A DNA stretch of 64,000 nt from Rhodobacter sp. (GCA_020250175.1 JADCEN010000013.1:62001-126000), one strand, 5' to 3'; positions 35,145 through 44,506 are shown, numbered from the stretch's first letter. Notes: generated by a model not told the origin, from the sequence alone. Program-made: numbers and translations.

Positions 35145-36257
35145 TCACTCGGCTGGAAGGGCATGGGGCGGGGTCGCCGGGCCGACCGGCGTGCCGGGCG
35201 AAATCCGGTGCAGATCTTCGCGATACGGCTTTGCTGTCGGAGGCAGGGCACGTTTCAGGAAATAGTCCTCATGGCGCAATTGCCGCCTGAAGGCGGGCCA
35301 GACCTGCCGATAGGCCGACAGCATCGAGGTATCGGGCGCGGGCAGGTCATGGCGGATCGCGTCATGCAGCCGCGGCAGCGCGTGATAGGGCACCATCGGA
35401 AACATGTGGTGTTCAACGTGGTAATTCATGTTCCAGTAGATGAACCTGCTGATCGGATTCATCAGAACCGTGCGGCTGTTCAGCCGGTGGTCGATCACGT
35501 TGTCGGCCAGACCGCCATGCTGAAGAAGCCCTGTCAGGACATGGTGCCAGGCCCCATAGATTCTTGGCAGCCCGATCACCATCAGAGGCAGGATCGACCC
35601 CGTCCAAAGCGCCAGCGCGAGGGTGGCGGCATGGATGGCACAATAGGCCTGCGCCACCCGCCGAACCTTTCCCCATTCGCTTTCCGGCACGAAGGTCCGT
35701 TCTTGCGGTGTCGGACCTGACAGGGCGTTGCGGATGATGCGCGGAACAAAGTCGATCACCTCGGGGATGCCGAAGAAACTGCCGATCAGCTTGACGAACT
35801 GCGGCGGTCGCATCACGGCGATCTCCGGATCGCGCCCGACGATGCAGGTGTCGGTATGGTGGCGGGCGTGGCTCCAGCGCCATGTGGCCGAATTGCGCAT
35901 GATCATGAAGGACGCGATCTGATAGACGACGTCGTTCATCCATTTTGTGCGGAACGCCGTGCCGTGACCGCATTCGTGCCAGCGCGAGTCCGATGCGCTG
36001 CCGTACAGCACGCCATAGGCCAGCCAGAACGGGGCGGACCACCAGCCTGGCCAAAGGGCGATGCCGATCCCCGCGAAGACGATCATGCAACCATAAAGGA
36101 TCACGCTATCCCGGATCGCCGGGCCATCCTCGCGCTGCATCAGCGCCTTCATCCCGCGGCGCGGCACGTCGGTGTGATACCATGCGGCTGCGGCAAGGCC
36201 GGTTTCGACGGCGCGCGTGGCGTCGGGCCCGAGCAGGCTGTAGTCCCGTTTTCCCAT
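35145..36257 (-). CDS. mocD: Fatty-acid-desaturase-fold membrane oxygenase (MocD-like)
   Basis: This 370-residue integral membrane di-iron protein has the histidine boxes HECGH (94-98), HARHH (130-134) and HVEHH (280-284), and about four membrane helices. In Rhizobium rhizopine catabolism MocD, with MocE and MocF, removes the O-methyl group of 3-O-methyl-scyllo-inosamine (established for moc genes). Here it is co-directional with a Rieske ferredoxin and diverges from a LacI regulator of inositol-type genes. A lipid desaturase role is the alternative. Confidence 0.82.
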   Translation of the reverse strand: MGKRDYSLLGPDATRAVETGLAAAAWYHTDVPRRGMKALMQREDGPAIRDSVILYGCMIVFAGIGIALWPGWWSAPFWLAYGVLYGSASDSRWHECGHGTAFRTKWMNDVVYQIASFMIMRNSATWRWSHARHHTDTCIVGRDPEIAVMRPPQFVKLIGSFFGIPEVIDFVPRIIRNALSGPTPQERTFVPESEWGKVRRVAQAYCAIHAATLALALWTGSILPLMVIGLPRIYGAWHHVLTGLLQHGGLADNVIDHRLNSRTVLMNPISRFIYWNMNYHVEHHMFPMVPYHALPRLHDAIRHDLPAPDTSMLSAYRQVWPAFRRQLRHEDYFLKRALPPTAKPYREDLHRISPGTPVGPATPPHALPAE

Positions 36258-36425
36258 GGCATCCTTCCTGCCGGCCTCATGGCCGGGGCTGTGCGGCCCG
36301 GGCGGACCGCCTTGATCCCTTTCGATAGTCCCTGCGGACCCAATTCACCAAGAGAGGGGCTTGCAAGTTCCCTCAAAGGCCATCACGGCTTCTGCCGGAA
36401 AGATGGATTTTCGTCAGGATCGCCC
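36258..36425. promoter_or_regulatory. Divergent promoter region between mocD-like and lacI-like genes
   Basis: This 168-base gap must hold both promoters. The string TTTCGTCAGGATCG before the regulator start (36410-36423) is nearly repeated as ATTCGTCAGGATTG at 37499-37512, upstream of the TIM-barrel gene. It may be a regulator site or coincidence; no clean palindrome was seen. Confidence 0.35.
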
Positions 36426-37457
36426 ATGGCCAACCGCCCAACCATCCAGGATGTCGCCCGCGAGGCGGGGCTGTCCACCGCCACGGTGGACCGTGTGCTG
36501 AACGGACGCGAACGGGTGCGCGAGGATACCGCGCGCCGGGTCTATGAGGCGGCACGTCTGGTCGGCTATCATGCGGCCCCGCTGATCGGGCAGCGGGTGC
36601 ATATGGACCTGCCGCGCCTGCGTCTGGGTGTCGTGCTGCACAAGGAACGGCAGGCCTTCTACCAAAGCTTCAAGGCCGAGATCGAGCGGGCGGTCGCCGA
36701 TGCGACCGGCATACGCGCGTCGGCAACCATCCAGTTCGCCGCATCGCAGTCGCCCGCCGATTTCGCCACCCAGATCGATGGGATGGCCGGGCGGGTCGAT
36801 GCCGTCGCCGCCACCGCCGTCACCCACCCCGAAGTGACCGAGGCCGTTCTGCGGATGAATGCCAGGGGCATCCCCTGCTTTGCCCTGCTGAACGACTTTG
36901 CCCAGGGGGTGCGGCAGAATTACCTTGGGCTGAACAACATGAAGATCGGCCGGATCGCGGCGCATCTGATCGCCACGACCACGCATCAGTCGGGAAAGAT
37001 TGCGGTTTTCGTCGGCGGCTATCGCTGGCACGGGCACGAGTTGCGCGAGACAGGCTTTCGGAGCTATTTCCGCGAACATGCGCCGCAGTTCATGCTGCTG
37101 GATACGCTGGTCAACCTGGAAACCCGGCAACTGACCTATGAGGCGACACTCGACCTTCTTGGCCGGAACCCCGATCTGCGCGGCATCTACTGCGCGGGCG
37201 GCGGGATGGAGGGGGCGATTGCCGCGCTGCGCGAGGTGCGCCGCCCGGGCGAGGTGACATTGGTCGTCAACGAACTGACGCCCGAAAGCCGGTCCGCGCT
37301 GATCGCACGCTATGTCAGCATGGCGATTGCCACGCCGCTGACCCGGCTTTGCGATGACCTTGTGGCATTGGCGGCGGCAGCGGTGCGCGATGGCATCACG
37401 CCGGTCCAGGGGCAGCATTTCCTGCAACCCGACCTGTATCTGCCGGAATCGGTCTGA
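36426..37457 (+). CDS. LacI-family transcriptional regulator
   Basis: This 343-residue protein begins with a LacI helix-turn-helix, 'PTIQDVAREAGLSTATVDRV', followed by the hinge 'NGRERVREDTARRVYEAARL'. The ligand domain resembles periplasmic sugar binders ('YLGLNNMKIGRIAAHLIATT'). The start at 36426 (MANRPT) is the canonical LacI beginning; the upstream open frame is not protein-like. It separates the oxygenase/ferredoxin unit from the plus-strand catabolic operon and probably controls both. Confidence 0.92.
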   Translation: MANRPTIQDVAREAGLSTATVDRVLNGRERVREDTARRVYEAARLVGYHAAPLIGQRVHMDLPRLRLGVVLHKERQAFYQSFKAEIERAVADATGIRASATIQFAASQSPADFATQIDGMAGRVDAVAATAVTHPEVTEAVLRMNARGIPCFALLNDFAQGVRQNYLGLNNMKIGRIAAHLIATTTHQSGKIAVFVGGYRWHGHELRETGFRSYFREHAPQFMLLDTLVNLETRQLTYEATLDLLGRNPDLRGIYCAGGGMEGAIAALREVRRPGEVTLVVNELTPESRSALIARYVSMAIATPLTRLCDDLVALAAAAVRDGITPVQGQHFLQPDLYLPESV

Positions 37458-37596
37458 TCCGCGTGTCTGATGGCATTTCCATCACTGCGGGTGCAGCAAT
37501 TCGTCAGGATTGATGCAGAAACCCCGCGCTTGGTTGACGCGGGCGCCCGCAGCCTGCATGGAAGACTCACGCCACGATGAAGAAGGGTCCAGCGCG

Positions 37597-38415
37597 ATGA
37601 CAGCCTTCGCACTCAATCACATGACGGTTGCGAAACTGGGATACGGTGCCCTGCTAAACCTTGCCGCCCGTCTGGGCTGCGTCGGGGTCGAGGTGCGCAA
37701 TGACCTGCCGCAGCCGCTGTTCGACGGGATGGACCCTGCAGCGGCAGGGCACCTCGCGCGCGGCAAGGGACTGCGGCTGCTGGCGGTGGCCGAGGTCAAG
37801 CGGTTCAACGACTGGTCCGACACCAAGGCCACCGAGGCGCTCGACCTGATGCGGATCGCAAAGGCGGCGGGGGCCGGGGCGGTCAGCCTGATCCCGCGCA
37901 ACGACAACCTTGGCACCGGCAATGGCGAACGTCAGGCGGCGCTGCGGGTGGCGCTGAAGGCGCTGAAGCCGATGCTCGAGGATCACGGCCTTGTCGGCAT
38001 GGTCGAACCGCTCGGCTTCGAGATCTGCGCCCTGCGCTACAAGTCCGAGGCGGTCGAAGCCATTGAGGCCACCGGCGGAACGGGCCGGTTCAAGCTGGTG
38101 CATGACACCTTCCACCACACACTTGCGCATGGGGGGCCGCTGTTCCCTGACCATACCGGCATCGTGCACATCTCGGGCGTGACCGACCAGTTCGTGACGG
38201 TCGGCCAGATGACCGATGCGCACCGTGTGCTGGTGGACCGCGCCGACCGGCTGGGCAATGTCGACCAGCTTGCTGCCCTTGCAGCGCTTGGCTGGACCGG
38301 CCCGGTCAGCTTCGAAGCCTTCTCACCGCTGGTCCATGCCAGCGCCGATCCGGAGAGTGACCTGTCGGCCTCCATCGCCTTCATCCGCGAGGCGCTCGCC
38401 CGAAAGGCGGCCTGA
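37597..38415 (+). CDS. Sugar phosphate isomerase/epimerase, TIM barrel (IolE/MocC-like)
   Basis: This 272-residue xylose-isomerase-like TIM barrel has 'LAARLGCVGVEVRNDLPQPL', 'GLVGMVEPLGFEICALRYKS' (metal-binding Glu) and 'KLVHDTFHHTLAHGG' (metal-binding His/Asp), with 'GPVSFEAFSPLVHA' at the end. These residues fit inosose isomerase/dehydratase or MocC-type enzymes that act on the ketone formed by the Gfo/Idh dehydrogenase. It is first gene of the plus-strand operon, 139 bases after the regulator. Confidence 0.83.
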   Translation: MTAFALNHMTVAKLGYGALLNLAARLGCVGVEVRNDLPQPLFDGMDPAAAGHLARGKGLRLLAVAEVKRFNDWSDTKATEALDLMRIAKAAGAGAVSLIPRNDNLGTGNGERQAALRVALKALKPMLEDHGLVGMVEPLGFEICALRYKSEAVEAIEATGGTGRFKLVHDTFHHTLAHGGPLFPDHTGIVHISGVTDQFVTVGQMTDAHRVLVDRADRLGNVDQLAALAALGWTGPVSFEAFSPLVHASADPESDLSASIAFIREALARKAA

Positions 38416-38429
38416 CGCGCAGTGAAACC

Positions 38430-38453
38430 GGGGCCCTTGCAAAAGGGGGCCCC
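38430..38453 (+). terminator. Hairpin between isomerase and binding-protein genes
   Basis: GGGGCCC (38430-38436) pairs with GGGCCCC (38447-38453) around a 10-base loop. No T tract follows, so it is more likely an mRNA-processing or partial-termination element. Confidence 0.35.
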
Positions 38454-38502
38454 TCCGGCACACTCACGGATGCGCCGGACATCCACCCAAGGGAGAGAGA
38501 CC

Positions 38503-39444
38503 ATGAAGAAGTTCCTGATCGTCACCGGCCTTGCCACGCTGATGTCCACCACCGCGATGGCCGACGGCATCGGCGTGTCGATGGCGCTGTTCGACGACAA
38601 CTTCCTGACCGTGCTGCGCAACGGCATCCAGGCCCAGGCCGATGCCGCAGGCCTGTCGGTGCAGATCGAGGACGCTCAGAACGATGTGGCCAAGCAGCTG
38701 GACCAGATCAACAACTTCATCGCGTCCGGCGTCGATGCGATCATTGTCAACCCCGTGGACACCAGTGCCACCCAGGCGATGTCGGATGCCGCCGCCGCTG
38801 CCGGCGTGCCGCTGGTCTATGTGAACCGCCAGCCGATCAACGTGGACAGCCTGCCGGACAACCAGGCCTTCGTCGCCTCGAACGAATCCGAGTCCTCGCG
38901 CCAGGGCTTTATCGAGCAGTGCACCCAGTGGGCCGCCGCCGGCAAGACGGATGTCAGCGTCTATGTGATGCAGGGCGAGTTGTCGAACCAGGCCGCCGTG
39001 CAGCGCACGCAGAACTACTATGACGTGATCGAGGCCGGTCTTTGCCCGGTCAAGGTCACCGTGATCGACCAGCAGACCGCCAACTGGTCGCGCGATCAGG
39101 CACAGTCGCTGATGACGAACTGGCTGTCGACCGGAGCGGCCTTTGACGGGGTGCTCGCCAACAACGACGAGATGGCGCTTGGCGCGATTCAGGCGATGAA
39201 GGCCGCCGGCATCGACATGGGCGCGGTCATCGTCAGCGGCGTGGACGCAACACAGGATGCGCTGGCCTCGATGCAGGCGGGCGAGCTTGACATCACCGTG
39301 TTCCAGAATGCTGCCGCACAGGGTGGCGGGGCGCTGGAGGCGGCGGTGAAGCTGGCGGCGGGCGAGTCGGTGGAACAGAAGGTCTACATCCCCTTCGAAC
39401 TGGTCACTCCGGCCAACATGGCCAACTATATGGCCAAGAACTGA
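38503..39444 (+). CDS. mocB: Sugar/inositol-type ABC transporter substrate-binding protein (MocB-like)
   Basis: This 313-residue periplasmic binder has a signal peptide (residues 1-21, ending 'STTAMA'). The type-I fold is evident in 'QLDQINNFIASGVDAIIVNP' and 'FDGVLANNDEMALGAIQAMK', as in IbpA, MocB and RbsB. Family context (inositol dehydrogenase, isomerase) supports an inositol or inosamine ligand. GGGAGAGAG precedes the start. Confidence 0.88.
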   Translation: MKKFLIVTGLATLMSTTAMADGIGVSMALFDDNFLTVLRNGIQAQADAAGLSVQIEDAQNDVAKQLDQINNFIASGVDAIIVNPVDTSATQAMSDAAAAAGVPLVYVNRQPINVDSLPDNQAFVASNESESSRQGFIEQCTQWAAAGKTDVSVYVMQGELSNQAAVQRTQNYYDVIEAGLCPVKVTVIDQQTANWSRDQAQSLMTNWLSTGAAFDGVLANNDEMALGAIQAMKAAGIDMGAVIVSGVDATQDALASMQAGELDITVFQNAAAQGGGALEAAVKLAAGESVEQKVYIPFELVTPANMANYMAKN

Positions 39445-39463
39445 TCCCTCGGCATCCCTGAAG

Positions 39464-39495
39464 GGGGGCGGCACCGGACCGGTGCCGCCCCCTTT
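39464..39495 (+). terminator. Strong hairpin after the MocB-like gene
   Basis: A perfect 14-bp stem (39464-39477 with 39479-39492) is followed by TTT. It lies 19 bases past the binding-protein stop and 45 before the permease start. It probably limits read-through so that binding protein exceeds membrane subunits. Confidence 0.7.
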
Positions 39496-39539
39496 CCCAC
39501 GCATGCCGGAGGGGCCGGCCAGCAGCGAAGGGGCAAGAC

Positions 39540-40610
39540 ATGGCGAACGCAACGCATGGCGTGGGCGGGCTGAGCTACGATCCGAAAAAGCGTGCAAGGG
39601 CGCCCGAACTGAACGTGCTCGCGGCCCTGATCCTGATCATCCTGGCCTTCGAGGCATTGGGGCGACTGTTCATCGGTGACAGCTTCCTGTTCAACACGCG
39701 CGACAATGTCGACACGCTGTTCAACGAACAGCGATTGCAGATCATCATCCTTCAGGTCGCCATTGTCGGGATCATCGCGCTTGGCGTGACGCAGGTCATC
39801 ATTTCGGGCGGGATTGATCTTTCGTCAGGCTCCATCGTCGGGCTGACCGCCATGGTCACGATGAGTTTCGCGCAGGTCGCCATGGTGAATGGCAACCCCA
39901 ACCCCAAGGCGATCTTCGGGCCCGAGTGGATGGACCTGCCGGTGATCGTGCCGGTGGTGGTGGGCCTGTCCTGCGGGCTTGCGGCCGGGCTGATCAACGG
40001 CCTGCTGATTGCCTATACCCGCATTCCGCCGTTCATCGCGACGCTTGGCATGATGGTCGCCGCGCGCGGGGCGGCGAAATGGTGGTCCAAGGGCAACCCG
40101 ATCTCGTTCCCGACAGAAAACTATGCCGCCATCGGCAAGGGCATGATGCCGGTCGTGATCTTCGTCTGCCTTGCCGTTCTGTTTCATCTGATCATGACGC
40201 AGACGAAATACGGGCGGCACTGCTATGCCATCGGGTCGAACGAGGCGGCCGCGCGGATGTCGGGGATCAACGTCACCGGTCACAAGGTGCTGGTCTATAC
40301 CATTGCGGGCGCACTGGCTGCGCTGGCCGCCATCGTGCTGTCGTCCAAGAACCTGACCGCGCAGGCCGGCATGGGGGTGATGTACGAGCTTGACGCCATC
40401 GCCATGGCGGTGATCGGCGGGGTGTCGCTGCAGGGCGGACGCGGGTCGATCATCGGCACCTGCCTTGGCGCGCTGATCTTCGGCGTCATCATCTCGGGCT
40501 TCACCTTCCTCAAGCTCGACGCCTATTATCAGGAGATGGTGAAGGGCGTGATCATCGTGGGTGCCGTGGTGCTGGACCAGTGGCGGCAGAACAAGCGGGG
40601 GCGCGGCTAG
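39540..40610 (+). CDS. Sugar/inositol-type ABC transporter permease (RbsC family)
   Basis: This 356-residue membrane protein has 'VIISGGIDLSSGSIVGLTAM' and 'AVIGGVSLQGGRGSIIGTCL', the diagnostic RbsC-family segments, and about eight to ten helices. 'RIPPFIATLGMMVAARGAAK' is the usual central motif. It forms the homodimeric channel for the MocB-like binder. The ATPase gene follows after 3 bases. Confidence 0.92.
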   Translation: MANATHGVGGLSYDPKKRARAPELNVLAALILIILAFEALGRLFIGDSFLFNTRDNVDTLFNEQRLQIIILQVAIVGIIALGVTQVIISGGIDLSSGSIVGLTAMVTMSFAQVAMVNGNPNPKAIFGPEWMDLPVIVPVVVGLSCGLAAGLINGLLIAYTRIPPFIATLGMMVAARGAAKWWSKGNPISFPTENYAAIGKGMMPVVIFVCLAVLFHLIMTQTKYGRHCYAIGSNEAAARMSGINVTGHKVLVYTIAGALAALAAIVLSSKNLTAQAGMGVMYELDAIAMAVIGGVSLQGGRGSIIGTCLGALIFGVIISGFTFLKLDAYYQEMVKGVIIVGAVVLDQWRQNKRGRG

Positions 40611-40613
40611 GCC

Positions 40614-41384
40614 ATGACCGACTGCATTCTGGAAACGCGCGGCCTGACCAAGCATTACGGCGGCGTCCATGCGCTGACCGAGGCGAATTTCACCCTGGGC
40701 CGGGGCGAGCATGTGGCGATCATGGGTGACAACGGGGCGGGCAAATCCACCTTCGTGCGCCAGATCACCGGGGTAGAGATGCCGACCCGCGGCCAGATCG
40801 TGTTCGACGGGGTGGCGCGTACCTTCACCTCGCCCATCGAGGCGCGCGAGGCAGGGATCGAGACGGTGTTCCAGACCTTGGCGCTTGCCGATGATCTGGA
40901 CGTTCCCGCGAACCTGTTTCTGGGCCGCGAAAAGATCCGCTTCAATCTTGGTCCCTTTTCCATCCTTGACAAGAAGGCGATGCGCGAGGCGACGCTTGCA
41001 GCATTGCAGAAGACCGGAGTAAAAATCCCGCACCTGATGAACACCATCCGCAACATGAGCGGCGGGCAGCGGCAGTGCGTGGCCATCGCGCGCACCGCCG
41101 CCTTCAAGTCCAAGCTGGTCATCATGGACGAACCGACAGCGGCGCTTGGCGTGCAGGAAACCGCGCAGGTGGAAAACATCATCCGCACCCTGAAAGAAGC
41201 GGGGGAACCCCTGATCCTGGTCAGCCACAACATGCGGCAGGTATTCGACCTTGCGGACCGCATCGTGGTGTTCCGCCGGGGCCGGATCGTGGCCAACCTG
41301 CGCAAGGAAGACACCGACAGTCAGGACGTGGTGGCCCATATCACCGGGGCCAAGACCGGCAGCGAATTCGAAGGGGCGGCCTGA
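40614..41384 (+). CDS. Sugar/inositol-type ABC transporter ATP-binding protein (single domain)
   Basis: This 256-residue ATPase has Walker A 'GDNGAGKSTFVRQI', signature 'MSGGQRQCVAIARTA', Walker B 'LVIMDEPTAALG' and switch His 'LVSHNMRQVFDLAD'. Unlike RbsA-type proteins it has only one ATPase domain, as in FrcA-like importers, so it must dimerise. It lies in the operon between permease and dehydrogenase genes. Confidence 0.92.
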   Translation: MTDCILETRGLTKHYGGVHALTEANFTLGRGEHVAIMGDNGAGKSTFVRQITGVEMPTRGQIVFDGVARTFTSPIEAREAGIETVFQTLALADDLDVPANLFLGREKIRFNLGPFSILDKKAMREATLAALQKTGVKIPHLMNTIRNMSGGQRQCVAIARTAAFKSKLVIMDEPTAALGVQETAQVENIIRTLKEAGEPLILVSHNMRQVFDLADRIVVFRRGRIVANLRKEDTDSQDVVAHITGAKTGSEFEGAA

Positions 41385-41443
41385 CCTTTCGCCCCGACCA
41401 GACCCAAAAGCCCCGGGCAACCTGCCCCGCAAAGGACAACATC

Positions 41444-42445
41444 ATGACAGTGAACTTCGCCATCCTCGGGGCCGGACGCATCGGCCAGGTCCATGCCCGG
41501 GCCGTTGCGGCCACGCCCGGCGCGCGCCTTGTCGCCATCGCCGATCCGGTCGCGGCGGCGGCAGCCTCGGTGCAGGCCGCCTACGGTTGCGACATCCGGA
41601 CCATTGATGCCATCGAGGCCAGCCCCGATGTGGGTGCCGTGGTGATCTGCACCCCCACCGACACCCATGCCGATCTGATCGAACGGTTCGTGCGCGCAGG
41701 AAAGGCGGTATTCTGTGAGAAGCCGGTCGATCTGTCGCTGGCGCGCGTGGCGGCCTGCCTGAAGGTGGTCGAAGGCGCGAAGGGCACGCTGATGGTCGGC
41801 TTCAACCGCCGCTTCGACCCTGATTTCATGGCCCTGAAGGCCGCCATCGACGCAGGAAGCATCGGACCGGTCGAGATGGTGACGATCATCAGCCGCGACC
41901 CTGGCGCACCGCCCGCCGACTACATCACCCGCTCGGGCGGCATCTTCCGCGACATGACGATCCACGACTTCGACATGGCGCGCTGGCTCCTGGGGGAAGA
42001 GGTGGACACGGTGCAGGCCGCCGCCTCGGTGCTGACCGATCCGGCCATCGCAGCACTTGGCGATTTCGACAGCGTCAACGTGATCCTGCGCACGGCCTCT
42101 GGGCGGCAAGCGATCATCTCGAACAGCCGCCGGGCGACCTATGGCTACGACCAGCGGATCGAGGTTCTGGGCGCAAAGGGTATGCTTCAGGCTGAGAACC
42201 AGGCCGAAAACCGCGTGACGCTGGCCGATGCGGGCGGCTACCATTCGGCGCCGCTCTTGAACTTCTTCATGTCGCGCTACACCGCCGCCTATGCCAACGA
42301 GATCGCGGCCTTCGTGGCCTCGGTCACCCAGGTCGCACCCACGCCGACCACCGGACAGGACGGTTTGATGGCGCTGGCTTTGGCCGAGGCGGCGCTGAAG
42401 TCGGTTGCAGAAGGCCGTACTGTCAAAGTGGCAGAGTTCGTGTAG
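41444..42445 (+). CDS. Gfo/Idh/MocA-family oxidoreductase (inositol 2-dehydrogenase-like)
   Basis: This 333-residue NAD(P)-dependent dehydrogenase has 'GAGRIGQVHARAV' (Rossmann, residues 9-21), the catalytic-Lys motif 'FCEKPVD' (residues 90-96) and 'GIFRDMTIHDFDMARWLLGE' with the active-site Asp/His. This is the IolG/MocA pattern, oxidising inositol or scyllo-inosamine to the ketone. It is last in the LacI-linked operon; the isomerase and importer genes upstream complete a coherent short pathway. Confidence 0.9.
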   Translation: MTVNFAILGAGRIGQVHARAVAATPGARLVAIADPVAAAAASVQAAYGCDIRTIDAIEASPDVGAVVICTPTDTHADLIERFVRAGKAVFCEKPVDLSLARVAACLKVVEGAKGTLMVGFNRRFDPDFMALKAAIDAGSIGPVEMVTIISRDPGAPPADYITRSGGIFRDMTIHDFDMARWLLGEEVDTVQAAASVLTDPAIAALGDFDSVNVILRTASGRQAIISNSRRATYGYDQRIEVLGAKGMLQAENQAENRVTLADAGGYHSAPLLNFFMSRYTAAYANEIAAFVASVTQVAPTPTTGQDGLMALALAEAALKSVAEGRTVKVAEFV

Positions 42446-42835
42446 ACGCCGCTGTCTCTTCCGGGTAGCAATTCAAAGTCGGCAGGGGCGCGGGCGTACT
42501 CCGAAGGGTCCATCGCACCGAAGGTCTACCAAGCAGAATTGCCGTTTTTGCAGAAGGATTTGTTTCATGGCTTGGGTCGTCCGTCGTGAAAATGCGGTGA
42601 CGTCGATCAGAACGACAACACGGACCCGGAACCGGGCGAACTGACTGTCGAGGCTCCTTGCGGTGGGGCTTTGGCCCAAGAGCTTGACGCAAGGCAAACC
42701 TGAACCGCGCCGGTCGCGGGAAGTACGTTACGTGGCTTAACACCGTCGTCTCTTGCATGATCTGGCGCGAACGCAATACTCGGTTGCAAGGCGGGGCATT
42801 GCCTTCGTTGGTGGGCGCTGCACAGGAAATCGATC
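42446..42835. other. Intergenic region with IS5 remnant and porin leader
   Basis: Apart from the IS5 C-terminal scrap (listed separately) the region holds the promoter and leader of the porin gene; AGGA lies about 10 bases before the porin ATG. No other gene is supported. Confidence 0.5.
42560..42697 (-). pseudogene. IS5-family transposase, C-terminal remnant
   Basis: On the minus strand 'PCVKLLGQSPTARSLDSQFA' and 'RFRVRVVVLIDVTAF' track the common IS5-type C-terminus (CVKLLGQRL, ARDFDRQVAE, QVRVAVLNRFTAL) with many substitutions. The catalytic domain is gone. It is an old, diverged scrap between the inositol-type operon and the porin. Confidence 0.6.
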
Positions 42836-44002
42836 ATGAGACCGAAAAACCGGATTAGGATCCTCGCCGAAGCAAGTCTCGTGGCGCTGATCGGTGCGGC
42901 TGCGGGCGGCACAGCGCTTCAGGCCCAGGATCTGCCCAAGGTCGAGACGACCTTTGCCAATGGCGCAACGCTGCGGTTCTACGGCCAGATCAACAAGGGT
43001 TTCCTGACTTATGACGACGGCCAGGCAGCCGAAAACTACAACCTGATCGACAACGACAACTCGAACACCCGGTTCGGTCTGACCTACACGCAGGATTTCG
43101 CCGGGACCTGGACCTATCTCGGCACGCTCGAGATCGCCTATGCGCCCTACTCGACCAGCAACAGCAACATCCTGCAACCATCGCCGCCCGCTTCGGCCTA
43201 CGAGTTTACCAACGCGAACATCCGCAAGATCGACAACAAATTCTCGAATCCCGACGTCGGGGTGTTCTATATCGGTCAGGGCGACATGGCGTCAAACAAC
43301 ACCGCCGAGGTCGACCTGTCCGGCACGACCGTGATCGCCTATTCCTCGGTTGCCGACAGTGCCGGCGCGCAGTTGCTGCGGCAATCGGACGGCACGCTGT
43401 CGGACATCCAGATCAAGAATGCCTTCACCAATTATGACGGACTGTCGCGGAAGGTGCGCATCCGCTACGACTCGCCCTCCTGGTCGGGTTTCGGTCTGCG
43501 CACGTCCTATGGGCGGGACTTGCTGTCCAGCAACGAGGAGGTTCGCGACCAGGACTTGTACGACATTGCGGCGGTATACGAAGGCGCGTTCAACGATTTC
43601 AAGGTTGTGGCCCAGACCGCCTATTCCTGGAAGGGCAGCGACATCACGATTTTCGATGGGTCGGGGTCGGTCCTGCATGTGCCGACGGGGTTGAACTTCA
43701 CGCTTGCCGCAGGATCGCAGGACAACGCGGGTGTGACCGGGTCCTACGGCTACGCAAAGCTCGGCTGGCAGGGCGATCTGGTGTCCTGGGGCAAGACGGC
43801 CGTTTCGCTCGATTATTACGGCGGCTCGGATATCGCCGCCGAAGGGTCCGACAGCGAAAGCTGGGCCGTCGCTTTGGTCCAGAACATCCCGCGTTGGAAC
43901 ACCGAGCTGTGGATGACCTGGCGCGCGTATGATTATTCTGAAACCGACACCGAGTTTGACAGCGCCTCTGCCGTCTTTGTCGGCGCGCGCTTCAAGTTCT
44001 AG
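42836..44002 (+). CDS. Outer-membrane porin
   Basis: This 388-residue protein has a signal peptide (ending near 'GGTALQAQ'), alternating amphipathic strands and a C-terminal Phe ('FVGARFKF'), the signal for outer-membrane assembly. 'TLRFYGQINKGFLTYDDGQA' is the usual first strand of alphaproteobacterial 16-strand porins. It lies directly after the inositol-type importer operon but probably has its own promoter, so a link in substrate is only inferred. Confidence 0.88.
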   Translation: MRPKNRIRILAEASLVALIGAAAGGTALQAQDLPKVETTFANGATLRFYGQINKGFLTYDDGQAAENYNLIDNDNSNTRFGLTYTQDFAGTWTYLGTLEIAYAPYSTSNSNILQPSPPASAYEFTNANIRKIDNKFSNPDVGVFYIGQGDMASNNTAEVDLSGTTVIAYSSVADSAGAQLLRQSDGTLSDIQIKNAFTNYDGLSRKVRIRYDSPSWSGFGLRTSYGRDLLSSNEEVRDQDLYDIAAVYEGAFNDFKVVAQTAYSWKGSDITIFDGSGSVLHVPTGLNFTLAAGSQDNAGVTGSYGYAKLGWQGDLVSWGKTAVSLDYYGGSDIAAEGSDSESWAVALVQNIPRWNTELWMTWRAYDYSETDTEFDSASAVFVGARFKF

Positions 44003-44506
44003 GTGGGGATTCTGGCACCATAGACGCTTTTCCCGCTGCTGAAGGGCCGTCCGAAAAGCGTGCCCGGCGCCTCATCCTTGCTTCAGATGCGCGCGACCAC
44101 AGCCACCCGGCATGATCGTTGTCACAGCGGGACCCGTGCCAATCATGGGGATGGTCCGGCGCATCACTCGCGAAACGCCATAGATGTGGCGATCCAGCCC
44201 GATGCCGGGGCCGACCGGCATGACCAGCGCAATCGCCCTGGACACCCGGCATCCCGCTTGACCTCGTCGCTGTGTATCGCTGCCAAATCCGTCAGACGAT
44301 TGGTCCGACCCTTGATGGCGAGTATCGCTCTCAAAAGACCGGAACGAAACCGGTGCAGGTCCAATTTGCGCGCGTTGCTGTCCGCGACCGCAGAGTTGGC
44401 CGCGGCAGTGGCGAAAAGGGCGGGGGCGGCGGTCCGGCAGGGTCAACCGGCCCCCGTTGTGACTGGCGCAGATGCCTGTATCCTGTGACAAGGCAGGGGG
44501 CGTGGG
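44003..44506. other. 504-base region without a recognised gene
   Basis: Short minus-strand frames (44072-44491) contain protein-like pieces such as 'LDLHRFRSGLLRAILAIKGR' and 'VMRRTIPMIGTGPAVTTIMP', in different frames. They may be debris of a transposase or another lost gene, but no family is clear. A 9-bp inverted repeat near its left end is listed as a terminator. Confidence 0.4.
44024..44061 (+). terminator. Possible porin terminator
   Basis: ACGCTTTTC (44024-44032) pairs with GAAAAGCGT (44053-44061) over a 20-base loop, 21 bases after the porin stop. There is no T tract beyond the stem. Confidence 0.4.

Noticed and set aside
44072-44491. Possible IS110-like transposase piece ('VMRRTIPMIGTGPAVTTIMP')
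   Set aside because: The resemblance to the IS110 helix-hairpin segment is weak and the flanking sequence does not support it, so the region is left as unrecognised.
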